NCBI GenBank assembly: GCA_033807775.1 | Contig: CM066320.1 | Span: 184,189,784 to 184,253,783 of the forward strand | Reading direction: 5' to 3' | Source: Saussurea involucrata | Lineage: Eukaryota; Streptophyta; Magnoliopsida; Asterales; Asteraceae | Length of the DNA: 64,000 nt | Part shown: positions 10,801 to 20,700 of the stretch, one piece after another | How positions within the stretch are numbered: the first letter of the stretch is position 1 | Layout of the letters: the number at the start of each line of letters is the position of its first letter | The notes under the pieces: model-generated | Databases searched by the model: none | Seen by the model: only the letters and a program-made list of their open reading frames with translations | What the model was told of the DNA's origin: nothing | Position numbers and translations under genes: made by a program

Positions 10801-11230
10801 GAATCTATCAAGAACAAGTCGGAGTCGAAGTCATTTAATACTGTTTTTTATTCTAGGAAGAACATTAATGATTGTGGTTTGAATCATTCGAACGATTTCG
10901 TTGAACAAAGTGTTATTTTTCCAATTAAACTTTATTGAATTCAGCATTTGATTCAGTTATCCGATGATTGTTTGTGTTGTTCTAACTGTGGATTGAATGA
11001 CTTTGACGATATTAAATATGCATCTGATTGGTTTGGTTCTTATCATGTTTATCATTCTAAACCTAATCGCAAATCCCGTAAAACCAAAAGGAAGCCCATT
11101 TCAAAACGGGTTCCCCAATCATAGGTTAAACCTACACCCAAGAGGAAACCCATTTCAACACGGGTCCCTCAGTCAGGTGTTAAACCTAACCCTCAAGGAC
11201 CCATTTTCAAATGGGTACCTAAAATCCGTT
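7850..11230 (+). pseudogene. Copia gag (capsid, CCHC knuckle, long coiled-coil tail), disabled
   Basis: The ATG at 7850 begins a copia-type Gag, which packages element RNA in cytoplasmic particles. The N-terminal UBN2/gag-polypeptide region (about 7880-8560) is followed by an acidic-basic linker. A zinc knuckle (CYNCGKLGHFPKDC) lies at 8930-8971, then a long charged coiled-coil region (9000-10200), a Ser-rich region, and two tandem basic repeats with KRKPIS and RVPQS (about 11070-11180). The reading frame is broken by stops at 7904, 8051, 8192 and 9263. A frameshift follows near 10130-10170, with further stops at 10222 and 11122. Four or five of these stops are explicable as C-to-T changes at CAG, CAA or CGA codons. 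Pol continues in another frame after about 11230. It is unusually long for Copia Gag but fits Sireviruses. Confidence 0.8.
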
Positions 11231-11234
11231 AATC

Positions 11235-13262
11235 TTGTTTTTGCAGGACAGTCATGTGTGGTACTTAGACTCAGGATGCTCCAAGCACATGACCGGAAGG
11301 AGGGAGCCGCTCACGAACTTCACAGAGAAATACTGCAGAGACGTGAGATTTGGGAATGATGACAAGGCGCCGATTATGGGCTACGCCGACATTATGCAAG
11401 ACAAGATCACGATTAAAAAGGTATCATACGTTGCGGGATTAGGACACAATCTGTTCAGCATCGGCCAATTATGTGATAAAGATCTCGAGGTCAGATTCAA
11501 AGCTAAACGGTGTAGCGTCCGCACTGAAGACGAAATGGAGCTGCTTGTTGGAACTCGGAAGACCAACCTTTACACCAAAGACCTCTCTGCCATGAAGACC
11601 GATGATTTTGTCTGCCTGATGTCAAAGGCCAACTCACAACAAGCGTGGATTGGGCACCGACGTCTCTCGCACTTCAACTTCAAGAATATCAACAAGCTGG
11701 TGCTAGGCGGACACGTGAAAGGCATGCCCGAGCTTAAATTCGAGAAGGACAAACTCCGCGTGGCATGCGAGATGGGTAAAATGAAGCGGGCGACTCACAA
11801 GCTGAAGGCCGCTCTGAGCACGTCCCGGTCCCTCGAACTCATCGATATGGTATTGTGCGGACCGATGCGTGTTCAAAGCATCAACAAGAAGAAGTATGTA
11901 CTGGTGATGGTTGATGACTTCTCACGATACACTTGGGTGAAGTTCCTGCGCTCGAAGAACGAAACCCCGGAACTGATAATCAACCACCTGAATACCATTC
12001 AGCTGAACCTCCGACAGCAAGTTCAGACTATCAGGACGGACAACGGAACGAAGTTCAAGAACCAAACGATCAACGAATACCTGACATCCGTCGGTATCTC
12101 ATAAAATTTTTCTGCCGCACGAACTCCTCAGCAAAACTGAGTGGTAGAAAGACGAAACCGTACCCTTGTCGAAGTCGCTCGCACCATGCTGTCGCAAACA
12201 AAGCTGCCGTTATTTCTCTGGGCTGAAGCGGTTGCAACTGCATGCTACACGCAAAACCGCTCCATCATCAATAAGTGGTTCAACAAAACACCGTACGAGA
12301 TCATCAACAACCGCATCCCGAACATCAAGTACTTCCACGCATTCGGATGCACATGCTACGTCTTGAACGACAAAGATGACCTCGGGAAGTTCAGTCCAAA
12401 GGCAGACGAAGGAGTATTCATCGGATACTCGATGTAGGCTAAGGCTTATCGCGTTTACAACAAACGGACAAAATCCGTCATCGAAAGCGTAAACGTGACA
12501 TTTGACGAAGCCGCAGATTTGACTTCTGAACAACTCAGTTCTGAACCCGCTTTATCTGGCGTATTAGCTTCCGAACTTTCACGTTCGGGATCTACACAAA
12601 CCTCAGTAAATCCAAATCATGCATCTACGTCAAAATCACATCTTTCTGATTTAGATTTACTGTTTCAGCACTTTTACGATGAATTCTTTAATTTGCCTAA
12701 CCCTCAGGTATTTGTGCAACCCAGAATTGAAGCTGCTCAACTCGAGAACTCGGCGAATCTTTCCGGTCCGCCGCCTTCGACGAGCACTCCAGCAATCACA
12801 CTGGAATCCCCTCAGACCTCAACAGACACCTCAACGAAAGAAACGGCTAATCCCTCGGAGGAACCTGTACAAAACCCGGAGATCACTCCTGAAGATTCAT
12901 CATCAACAACACTCAATGACCAACATCTGAAATCCCCGGAACCGAAAGTTGCTCAACCATCGACGAATCCTGCTGCATCTCCTCTGAAAAACCGACCATC
13001 ATCACTTGAAGCTATTCAAGACCTTCCGACCGGTGGATATGTGGATCCAGACACCTCTCACGCGACTCAATAGCCGATTCCATACACCACCAAATAGACC
13101 AAGGCTCATCATCTACACCAGATAATCGGCGATCCTTCTACCCCGGTTCGAACGCGAGGCGCTTCGGCCAACTTCTGCTTGTTCTCCGGTTTTCTCAGCA
13201 AGATCGAGCCAACCACCGTCTCCGAAGCACTCGAAGATCCGGACCGGGTCATGGCCATGTAA
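11235..13262 (+). pseudogene. Copia protease and integrase region of pol, disabled
   Basis: The aspartic protease motif YLDSGCSKHMTG lies near 11260-11300. The pre-integrase zinc region follows (HRRLSHFNF...ACEMGK), but the first Cys of the usual C..C pair is Arg. The integrase core starts near 11830. Its first catalytic Asp, normally in a LxxMDLxGP context, is Val here (DMVLCGP). The second Asp (RTDNGTKF) is present. Then come the conserved VVERRNRTLVE, the FGCTCYVLND region, a Ser/Thr/Pro-rich linker, and the start of the RT region (GDPSTPVRTRGAS). In-frame stops lie at 12102, 12138, 12435, 13071, 13095 and 13260. It could not integrate DNA as it stands. Confidence 0.85.
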
Positions 13263-14728
13263 GAGGAACTAAATCAATTTGAGGCACGTGGCGACTCGTC
13301 CCACGTCCATCTCACAAGACGGTCATCGGCATAAAGTGGATCTTCAAGAACAAGAAAGACGAAGATGGCATCATCGTTCGTAACAAGGTTTGCCTCGTGG
13401 CCAAAGGATACCGCCAGCAAGAGGGTATTAACTACGACGAGACATATGCTCCGGTTGCTAGAATCGAGGCGATTCGTATGTTCCTTGCATACGCCGCGCA
13501 CAAGAACTTCACGGTCTTCCAGATGGACGTCAAGACCGCTTTTCTCAACGGCGAAATCAAGGAAGAGGTGTACGTCTCGCAACCAGACGGGTTCATGGAT
13601 GAAAAAAAGACTAATCACGTCTACATCCTAGATAAGGCCTTATACGGTTTGAAGCAAGCTCCACGCGCCTGGTATGACGCTTTGTCCAAATTTTTAATAA
13701 AATCAGGTTTTTCAAAAGGTAAAATCGATACAACCCTGTTTATTAAAAATGAAGAAGGTCATATAGTTTTAGTTCAAGTGTATGTTGACGACATAATTTT
13801 CGGTTCCACCAACCCATAGTATTCTAAGAACTTTGCCAAATTAATGGGACAATATTTTCAAATGAGTATGTTATGTGAGATGAATTTTTTCCTCGGTCTT
13901 CAAGTTAAACAACTGTCGACCGGGATATTCATAAATCGGGCTAAGTACACCCGGGACATTCTTCGGAAGTACCAGATGGAACAGTCCTCACCAATGAAAA
14001 TTCCCATGGCACCCGGTACAAAGTTACACGCCGATCCTAACGGAAAGGATGTGGACGCCAAAACGTACCGGGGGATGATTTGTTCTTTAATGTACTTAAC
14101 GGAAAGTAGACCAGACATTATGTTTTTGACCTTTCTTTGCGCCCGTTTTCAGTCAAAACCCAAAGAGTCTCATTTAATTGCTGTTAAACGAATCTTTCGT
14201 TACTTAAGAGGTACTGCTGGTCTTGGCTTGTGGTACTGGAAAGAGACAGGTTTTGAACTCTCAGCGTACTCAGACACCGATCACGCGGGTAGCATGTTGG
14301 ATCGGAAGATCACATCAGGACATGTGCAGTTCTTGGGCGACAACTTGGTGAGTTGGGCATCCAAGAAGCAGCAGTGCATCTCTACATCGACTGCTGAGGC
14401 GGAATACGTCGCCGCTACAAGTTGTTGTTCGCAAGTCATCTGGATGCGCACTCAACTCAAAGACTACGGCTTCACATACTCCAAAGTGCCCATCTACTGC
14501 GACTCGAAGAGCGCCATTGCCATATCAAGCAATTCGGTCCAGCACACGAAGACGAAGCACATAGACGTTCGGTACCACTTTATCAAGGATCACGTCGAAC
14601 GAGGTACAATCGAACTCTACTTTGTTAATACGGAACATCAGTTAGCAGACCTATTTACAAAACCCCTGGACGAAAAACGTTTTAACTATCTTGTGTCCAG
14701 GCTTGGAATGCTAAACCTGAAGATTTAA
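13263..14728 (+). pseudogene. Copia reverse transcriptase and RNase H region of pol
   Basis: A frame change with loss of a few bases occurs near 13290. After it, RT reads from TVIGIKWIFKNKKDEDG through the palm (FQMDVKTAFLNG) to the catalytic YVDD at 13781-13792. A TAG stop lies at 13817, then the frame continues through FFLGLQVKQL. RNase H follows with AYSDTDHAG, STSTAEAEY and the D of IYCDSKSAI, so the D-E-D catalytic set is present. The product ends at 14728 after LADLFTKPLD, as in other Copia elements. It is the best-preserved part of the element and the surest clade marker. Confidence 0.9.
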
Positions 14729-14997
14729 CCAAATCGTGCGCCCGATACAAGTTCCATACACCTACAAGAAACTGTCTATTCATCATCTGTTGTCTAACCT
14801 CCAGATGATTGAATACACACTTTCTCGCATCTGTATTCTACTTGTATCGTACACACTTTTCTGTTTAAATCTCTGTATTAATTAGGATTATTTCGTTTGT
14901 TTGCTTTCATTTCGCGTGTGTTTCCTGTTATGTTCATTTACTGACGTCTGCTTTATTCCTGGCTATATATGTGCTTTCATAATTTGTTCATGTGTTC

Positions 14998-15245
14998 AGG
15001 GGGAGCACATAAGCGTATCAGGTAAGTCTGCTCTACTTTTGAGGGGGAGTGCCACACTGTTTTTTTTCTTTACACTCGAAAGTTTTTTTTTTGTGTGTCG
15101 ACATTCCATGGTTTTCCTAAACAACACCACTTGCACTATCCGAGGGGGAGCAGGTTTCTATTTGTTCATCAGGTGAGGGGGAGAAACACACAGTTTTTCT
15201 TTAAAGTGTTAAATTTTTCTGTGTGCACGATTCGAGGGGGAGCGG
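14998..15245 (+). promoter_or_regulatory. Array of five GGGGGAG polypurine tracts
   Basis: AGGGGGAG-type tracts occur at about 14998, 15042, 15145, 15176 and 15235, separated by pyrimidine-rich spacers. Repeated polypurine tracts after pol are a described Sirevirus feature. One of them, or the final tract at 19058-19069, would prime plus-strand DNA. Confidence 0.8.
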
Positions 15246-15329
15246 GAAATTTAATTTTTCTCTTAAGTTCAAAGAGTTTTTCTCAAAGGGTTTGAAAAAG
15301 AACAGGGGCAAATTCTGACAAAAATCCAA

Positions 15330-16215
15330 ACTATCCGGATGGGTTTCCGGGCCGGACACCTATCCGGACCGGATAGGTATCCGGATGAACCACCCGGTAA
15401 GTGTCGGCCTATATAAACCCGGATACCCACTCCTTAGTTCACTTTTCCCGGATACCAAAAGCCCTCCAAAAACCCCTCGACGCACTCTCTCTCAGACACT
15501 CTCGGCTAACACTCATTTCGATCGATTTCGAATTCTACATCAAAGGTATAGACCTCTTACCATCGTCTAATCACTTTCGCTCACGTACTCACACACATCG
15601 ATGGTTAATTGACTCACCGATTGACCGATTAGGATTTTCGAACCCCGGGATAGCGTCGATTCACATTCGGTCTATTGTACATTGTTTTAGATCGATTTAG
15701 GTGGTATTGTGTGCTTATATTCTCGATTAGTCGCATCTAGAATGAATGGATATCTGTCTGAGTTGGTCTATTGGTCGATTTAAGTTACCCGGATGTCGTC
15801 TGGATAGTTTTCAAACTATCCGGACACATTCAAACTTATCCGGAAACTCTCATAGGTTAGATATTTTATTCGGAAAGACGTCTCATCCGGTAACCATGTC
15901 ACCCGGTAACCCCAGTTGTCCGGAAACCTTTATGGTTTCCGGTAAGTTCAACTATCCGGGAAATGCATGGTTGTCCGATCACCATTAACATCCGGTAACC
16001 ACAGTTGTTCGGAAACCTTTATGGTTTCCGGTAAGTTCAACAATCCGGATGTTCCTAATTGCCCGGTAAGCCTAGTTATCCGGAAAGTCTATTTTTTCCG
16101 GTATCTATCATTATGTCCGGTAATCACTCATATCCGGATACCATTGTATCCGATAACTCTTGTTATCCGGACACTTTGTTTTCCGGATACTCCTTCTGTC
16201 CGGACACATTTGACA
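15330..16215 (+). promoter_or_regulatory. TCCGG palindrome cluster with TATA-like box
   Basis: Dozens of TCCGGA, ATCCGGT and CCGGTAA motifs, spaced irregularly by 10-40 bases, fill this non-coding segment between pol and the extra ORF. TATATAAA lies at 15410-15417, followed by a pyrimidine-rich stretch. The arrangement resembles a promoter for a separate transcript of the downstream ORF. That role is inference. Confidence 0.5.
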
Positions 16216-16347
16216 AAATGGCATTTCCAGCACCTGCTCCATTACCAGTCCTCAATCTGTTCCAGATTGAGCCATTATTTGCCAAGGTACGCGCCGACAG
16301 TCTTCTTTCATCCGCTTGTAATCTAACAATATGTCTTTCAGGTACTA

Positions 16348-17859
16348 ATGACGGATCAAGAACAACCACAAAAAAACATTCCTCCTCAAGAGGAATTCAT
16401 AGACGAAGAAGCTGACAATGCCTTGGTTCCAGCAGACCATGGCATTGAACTCGAGGCAAACAATCACCATCTAGACGCTGTCGAGTTCCGACCACAACAT
16501 CGTGTGGTCGTGGACATACTTCTCGGCCATCCACTTTGAGAGGCACTCACTGCTACCATCGACGTCCCGGTCCTTTACGTATACCAAGTTTGGCGTACTG
16601 CTCAAGTCGTCACGACGCTCAATTCTCAGACCATAACGGCAATGATCGATCATCATCCGTTTGCGCTAACACCGGATTCATTCAGACGCCTTCTATCATT
16701 GCCCGAAGCCACTGCCGTCAACCATGCTGCCTACGACCCCGCTGTCTCCGACGATACTCTCTGCGCCGATATCCGAGCTCTCGGCTACAATCACGCACTC
16801 AACCGCCCATCCGCCTTCAATCGTAAGTACTTGGCGCCCATCTGGTACACCCTGTTCACGATTCTGAACAGGTGCCTATCATCCAGATGGAAGGAGATCG
16901 ACCAATGCACAGACGACTTTCTCCGACTCTTTCACGCCATCTGCTACATCCGCCACATCGACTACGCGCTGATCATCTGGTGCGAGCTAGTTCAGGCTAT
17001 CCGGGCGATCGGCGGATCGAAGGAGAAGAAGTTCATTCCTTACCCAAGATTCCTATCGTTGGCCATCTGTCAGCATATGGACGCGAATCAGAACATACCG
17101 CGGTGCATGAACCACCCGGTATGTCCACATTTTAACTTGCATTATCTAGTAATTCGTAACCCGTCCAATGCCCAACCCATGCCTTTACCCGAAGCCCTAC
17201 TGGCACACGCAGACCCCAATGCACCGAGTGTGATAGAATATAGACGAGCGTTAGGCATAGGTGCTCCTGTGGTCCAACCAGAGCCGGAGGGACCTCCCCA
17301 AGGAGTTAGACCTGTGAGACGTGAGGGTCCAAGGACTCGTGGAGGTAGAGTCCAGGTAGATGGGGCTCCAGGACGGGGTGTGTTGAGAGTACATCAAGGG
17401 AGGGGAATAGACGCGGGCGGTGCATTGGATACGCGTGCCGGTACAAGCCAACCAAGCCGACCCTGACCATTTACCCCTTCACAAACCACCCGAACCACGA
17501 CTGAAGCCGGACCATCGACATCCCTACACGAGGTCCCAGTCGTCTCTGCCACACCAATGCTTGATCATGACCCCGTAACGGACACATCTAAGCCACTTTC
17601 ACCGCTCAGACAAACCGAAGCATTGGATTCCGAAACAACCGACTCCGATACGGACTGTGCCATCCGTCTTTCCTTAATACCACCCCGTATCGGACGTCAA
17701 CCATCTTTGACTGAAGGATCTCCTTCTGACTCACCCACACCCTCCAACATCCCTACATCCCAGCCTATTATGGGAGACACAAGGAGAGCGGAGGGAGAAT
17801 TAGTTGAAGAATTAGAACAAGTGAGGCAGAGAGAATGGAGATCGAAAAAGAATAATTGA
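16348..17859 (+). pseudogene. Copia additional (env-like) ORF, N-terminal part
   Basis: From the ATG at 16348 one frame runs to 17859 with stops at 16537 and 17464. It starts acidic (QEEFIDEEADNALV). It contains ALTATIDVPVLYVYQ and the helical stretch IWYTLFTILNRCLSS...DYALIIWCELV, then a Pro/Arg/Gly-rich tail. I recognise this as the uncharacterised second protein found 3' of pol in many composite-plant Copia elements, often called env-like. There is no signal peptide and no clear membrane anchor, so an envelope function is not shown. The stop at 16537 could be a CGA-to-TGA change. Confidence 0.6.
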
Positions 17860-17860
17860 C

Positions 17861-19075
17861 ATGGAAATCTCAGATGATGATGACCTAACGGTTGAAAAGC
17901 CCGAGGGAGATTTACAGGCACTGATCGTACATACTGCACCGGAAAGGGATGCACTTGATCTGATAAATCCCGATACAGAGATCGACCCGAAGACCAAAAA
18001 CGCATGGTATCAAAAATCCGCCAGTGCGATAAACTTCGAGGTCAACCTGATCTTTCCTAGCGATGCCGATGATGAAATAGACTACGATCAGTTTCCGCTG
18101 CAAAACCTTTACAGTACACCAGTTTACACTTCACAGATTCCCGAGACTTTTACATCGCTACATCCGACATCTCCTCAACAACAGACTGCTTCTGATCAAC
18201 CTCCTCTACATCAACCTATCAGATGGGAGAAGATTATCATCCTCATTCCTTACCTTGAGGCCTCACTTAAGAAATTATTCGTTCACAGGTTACACCCGAT
18301 CGAGCCAACTTTCTGCCTTGGGATATCAAAGTTCGACAAAGATTACCAGAGACAATATCTAAAGGTAATGAAGAGGCGTCTACCAGTCAGCCAAGTCAGA
18401 ACAAAGCACAAAATCACCGAAGTGCTAACATCCAAACCGACCGAATTCTTAGAGTTTTGTTTCCAGTATTCACCGTCAAACGCGAAGATGGAAATGAATG
18501 GAAATTCTCCGAAACAGACTTTAAGAACCTCAGACTGAATGACTTCCACGCTCTTCTGAAAGACCTTCGAACCAATTCATGTCACCAAAGCGCTCGAGGC
18601 TGTCAGACGATTCTTGCACTACAAGGTACTAATATCTTACATTACAGATTTTTAGATGGGAGTCGAGCACCGCACAAAGAAGATAAACCTGTTGAAACCG
18701 AATCAGAATGCACCCGAGTTGAAGATGTACCCCGAACACTCACTACTCCTTGAACCAGAATTTGGAATTGTGTATCTCAATGAGCAAAAAGAAAAGAAGT
18801 TTCTTCGCTTCAGCCAAGTCGACAGATTTTGCGATCGTACGTTGCTAAAAGTCAGAGATGCACTCAGAGATATCATCTCCAAGGAAAAAGATCTTCGGAA
18901 AGCATTTACGGCCAGCCTAAACGAATCAAACGCCAGAGAAGCCTTGGAAATAGTTGAAGACTGCATCGACTACCGCAAAGCCATTCGAAGCTTCGAGATT
19001 CACTTCGCACTTCAGAAGAGATATGTTTCAAACTGGCAAGAGCTTAAACTTCAATTCAAAGGGGGAGATTGTTAG
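17861..19075 (+). pseudogene. Copia additional ORF, C-terminal part, frameshifted
   Basis: Three overlapping open segments in successive frames (17861-18538, 18457-18753, 18656-19075) together resemble the C-terminal half of the same element-encoded protein. They are an acidic start (MEISDDDDLTVE), then VFTVKREDGNEW...LRLNDFHALLKDL, and finally EFGIVYLNEQKEKKFLRFSQV with a basic/acidic helical tail. The last segment ends at the polypurine tract, and its final codons overlap the 3' LTR start. Function unknown. At least two frameshifts break it. Confidence 0.55.
19058..19069 (+). promoter_or_regulatory. Copia 3' polypurine tract
   Basis: AAAGGGGGAGAT lies immediately before the 3' LTR TG, as expected for the plus-strand primer. 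Confidence 0.88.
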
Positions 19076-19363
19076 GACTAAATCTTGTTGAATAGAAGTT
19101 CAAGGTATTTATTGTAAATGTTGTATTTGGGCTTATTCATTGTAATGGGCCATGGGCCAGAACAATTTAGGCCTAGATATAAATATGTTTATTAGCCTTA
19201 GAAAATAGGTTAATCGTCTTAATCGTTCATTATCATTCATATCGTTATCATTGTAAACACTCTGAAGATTAATCAAAGTGATATGGATGACAAGTTGAAA
19301 TCATACTGATCTGTTCTTTACTTCTATTGATTTCATTGTGTATGCACTAATCTGGAACTCACA
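19070..19363 (+). mobile_element. Copia 3' LTR
   Basis: 294 bp, the same length as the 5' LTR and nearly identical by eye. Followed by CTCTC (19364-19368), the copy of 6588-6592. Confidence 0.92.
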
Positions 19364-19368
19364 CTCTC

Positions 19369-20147
19369 TACTCGTTACACAAAAGGATCCCAAAGGATTA
19401 CCGAGACAGTCCCAAACAGTGGAGTTTTCCGGACAACCACTTCCGGACAAACCACTTCCGGACACACCACTTCCGGATTCCGGTACTTCCGGACTTCATC
19501 CTGATTCCGGTACTTTCTGGACTTCATCCGGATTCCGGTACTTTCCGGATTCCCAACATTCTCCGGGAAGCCTCTTCCGGACAATAATCAGCTTCCGGAC
19601 TCGCACACTTCTGGATTCCCAAGGGTTTCCGAATAGTGTGACTTCCAGACAAATGGGGTTTTTATCGAACAACTACTCCCTCCGAAATTCCCAACCAAAC
19701 ATGAAATCCGATAGACATACGATTTTAAGCTACTACAAATGGATATGGCCATTCCAATCATTAATAGGAATCGGTTCCAAACCAAAACACACTCTTAACT
19801 CACTGATTCCTCCATTTAATACTCATTCCCAATTCTTACACCATTTTTGAAGAGTTCCAAAGAGGAAACGTCATCAAACCTACCATAGGCATAGAAATTT
19901 AAAGTAGACGGGATTACCTCGAAGAAGATGAAGATTCACGAACCCTAGCTCCAATTTCCAAACTCTTCTTCCTCAATGGCAAGTTTTGCTCCACACACAG
20001 CCGCACAATACTGATAAATGGAAATGAGGGATTTTAGGGGTTTTAACCCTATTTCTCTTATTCACACAAATGCCACCAAAGTTTCATTCTTCAAACCACA
20101 CACACACACCATTATGTTTTATTTACAAAACAAACCTGGTTATTACA
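19369..20147 (-). mobile_element. Family B Gypsy LTR, part 2
   Basis: Continuation of the LTR begun at 5763, ending TATTACA at 20147. Positions 19430-19620 carry about a dozen TTCCGGA/TTCCGGT palindromic motifs, also present in the other B LTR (46780-47010). Together with part 1 it gives about 1.6 kb. In minus orientation this is the 3' LTR of the element whose internal region follows to the right. Confidence 0.88.
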
Positions 20148-20162
20148 GCATCCTCCCCTCAA
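20148..20162 (-). promoter_or_regulatory. Family B polypurine tract
   Basis: The minus strand reads TTTTGAGGGGAGGATGC directly before the LTR start, the plus-strand primer site of a minus-oriented Gypsy element. Confidence 0.8.
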
Positions 20163-20700
20163 AAGAATTCCGTCCCCGGAATTCCATCTTCGAACAAACG
20201 AGGGAAACAGATCCTCATGTCCGATTCCACTTCCCAAGTCGCTTCTTGTCCCTGGTGGAAGCGCCACTGAACCTTCACCAGCGAGATCTCTTTTGTTCTC
20301 AACTTTCTGATCTTGCGATCTACGATCGCCAACGACTCCTCAACATAATTCAACTTCTCGTCCACGTGAATGTCTTCTAATGGCTCTGCCATGCTTTCCT
20401 CGGCCAAACACTTCCTTAGATTCGACACGTGAAAGGTCGAATGAGCTCCCCGAAGTTCCTCAGGCATCCCCAACTTATACGCCACTTCTCCCACACGATT
20501 GGTGATGACAGACGACCCGACCTACCTAGGCCTTAACTCCCTTTTCTTCCCTAAACGCACAACGTCTTTCCACGATGAAACTTTAAGCATCATTTTGTCA
20601 CCCACTAGAAATCCAATCGATCTCCTCCTTTTGCTCACATATACCATGTGGCAGTCTTGAGCCACCCTTAACTTTTCGCGAATCTGGTTGACTTATCAGC
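20159..20700 (-). pseudogene. Family B Gypsy integrase C-terminus with chromodomain-like tail
   Basis: An open segment 20159-20494 reads GEVAYKLGMPEELRG, HSTFHVSNLRKCLAEE and LVKVQWRFHQGQEATWE. These are the integrase C-terminal GPY/F-side sequence and the chromodomain-like end of chromoviruses, thought to steer integration to chromatin marks. Upstream (20500-20700) the same reading continues with stops (VGDKMMLKVSSWKDVVRLG). No catalytic integrase core is recognisable further on. It ends next to the polypurine tract. Confidence 0.75.

Larger units (their letters stand above)
6593..19363 (+). mobile_element. Copia LTR retrotransposon, Sirevirus-like, 12.8 kb
   Basis: Two 294-bp LTRs (6593-6886 and 19070-19363) start TGTTAG and end CACA. 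CTCTC lies on both sides (6588-6592, 19364-19368). Order inside: PBS, leader rich in TCCGG palindromes, gag with CCHC knuckle, protease, integrase, RT, RNase H, several GGGGGAG tracts, a second TCCGG cluster with a TATA-like box, and an additional env-like ORF. The Copia gene order, multiple polypurine tracts and extra 3' ORF together are the hallmarks of Sireviruses. The LTRs differ at only a few bases over 294 by eye, so insertion looks fairly recent. Yet the coding region has more than ten nonsense codons and several frameshifts. It lies in a family B LTR. Confidence 0.9.

Noticed and set aside
11225..11246. Splice-acceptor-like TTGTTTTTGCAG at the Copia gag-pol border
   Set aside because: Attractive as an intron end, but no matching donor is evident and a simple frameshift explains the frame change equally well.
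20159..20494. Stand-alone chromodomain host gene
   Set aside because: It abuts a Gypsy PPT and LTR in the right orientation and matches the integrase C-terminus of the other Gypsy elements here.
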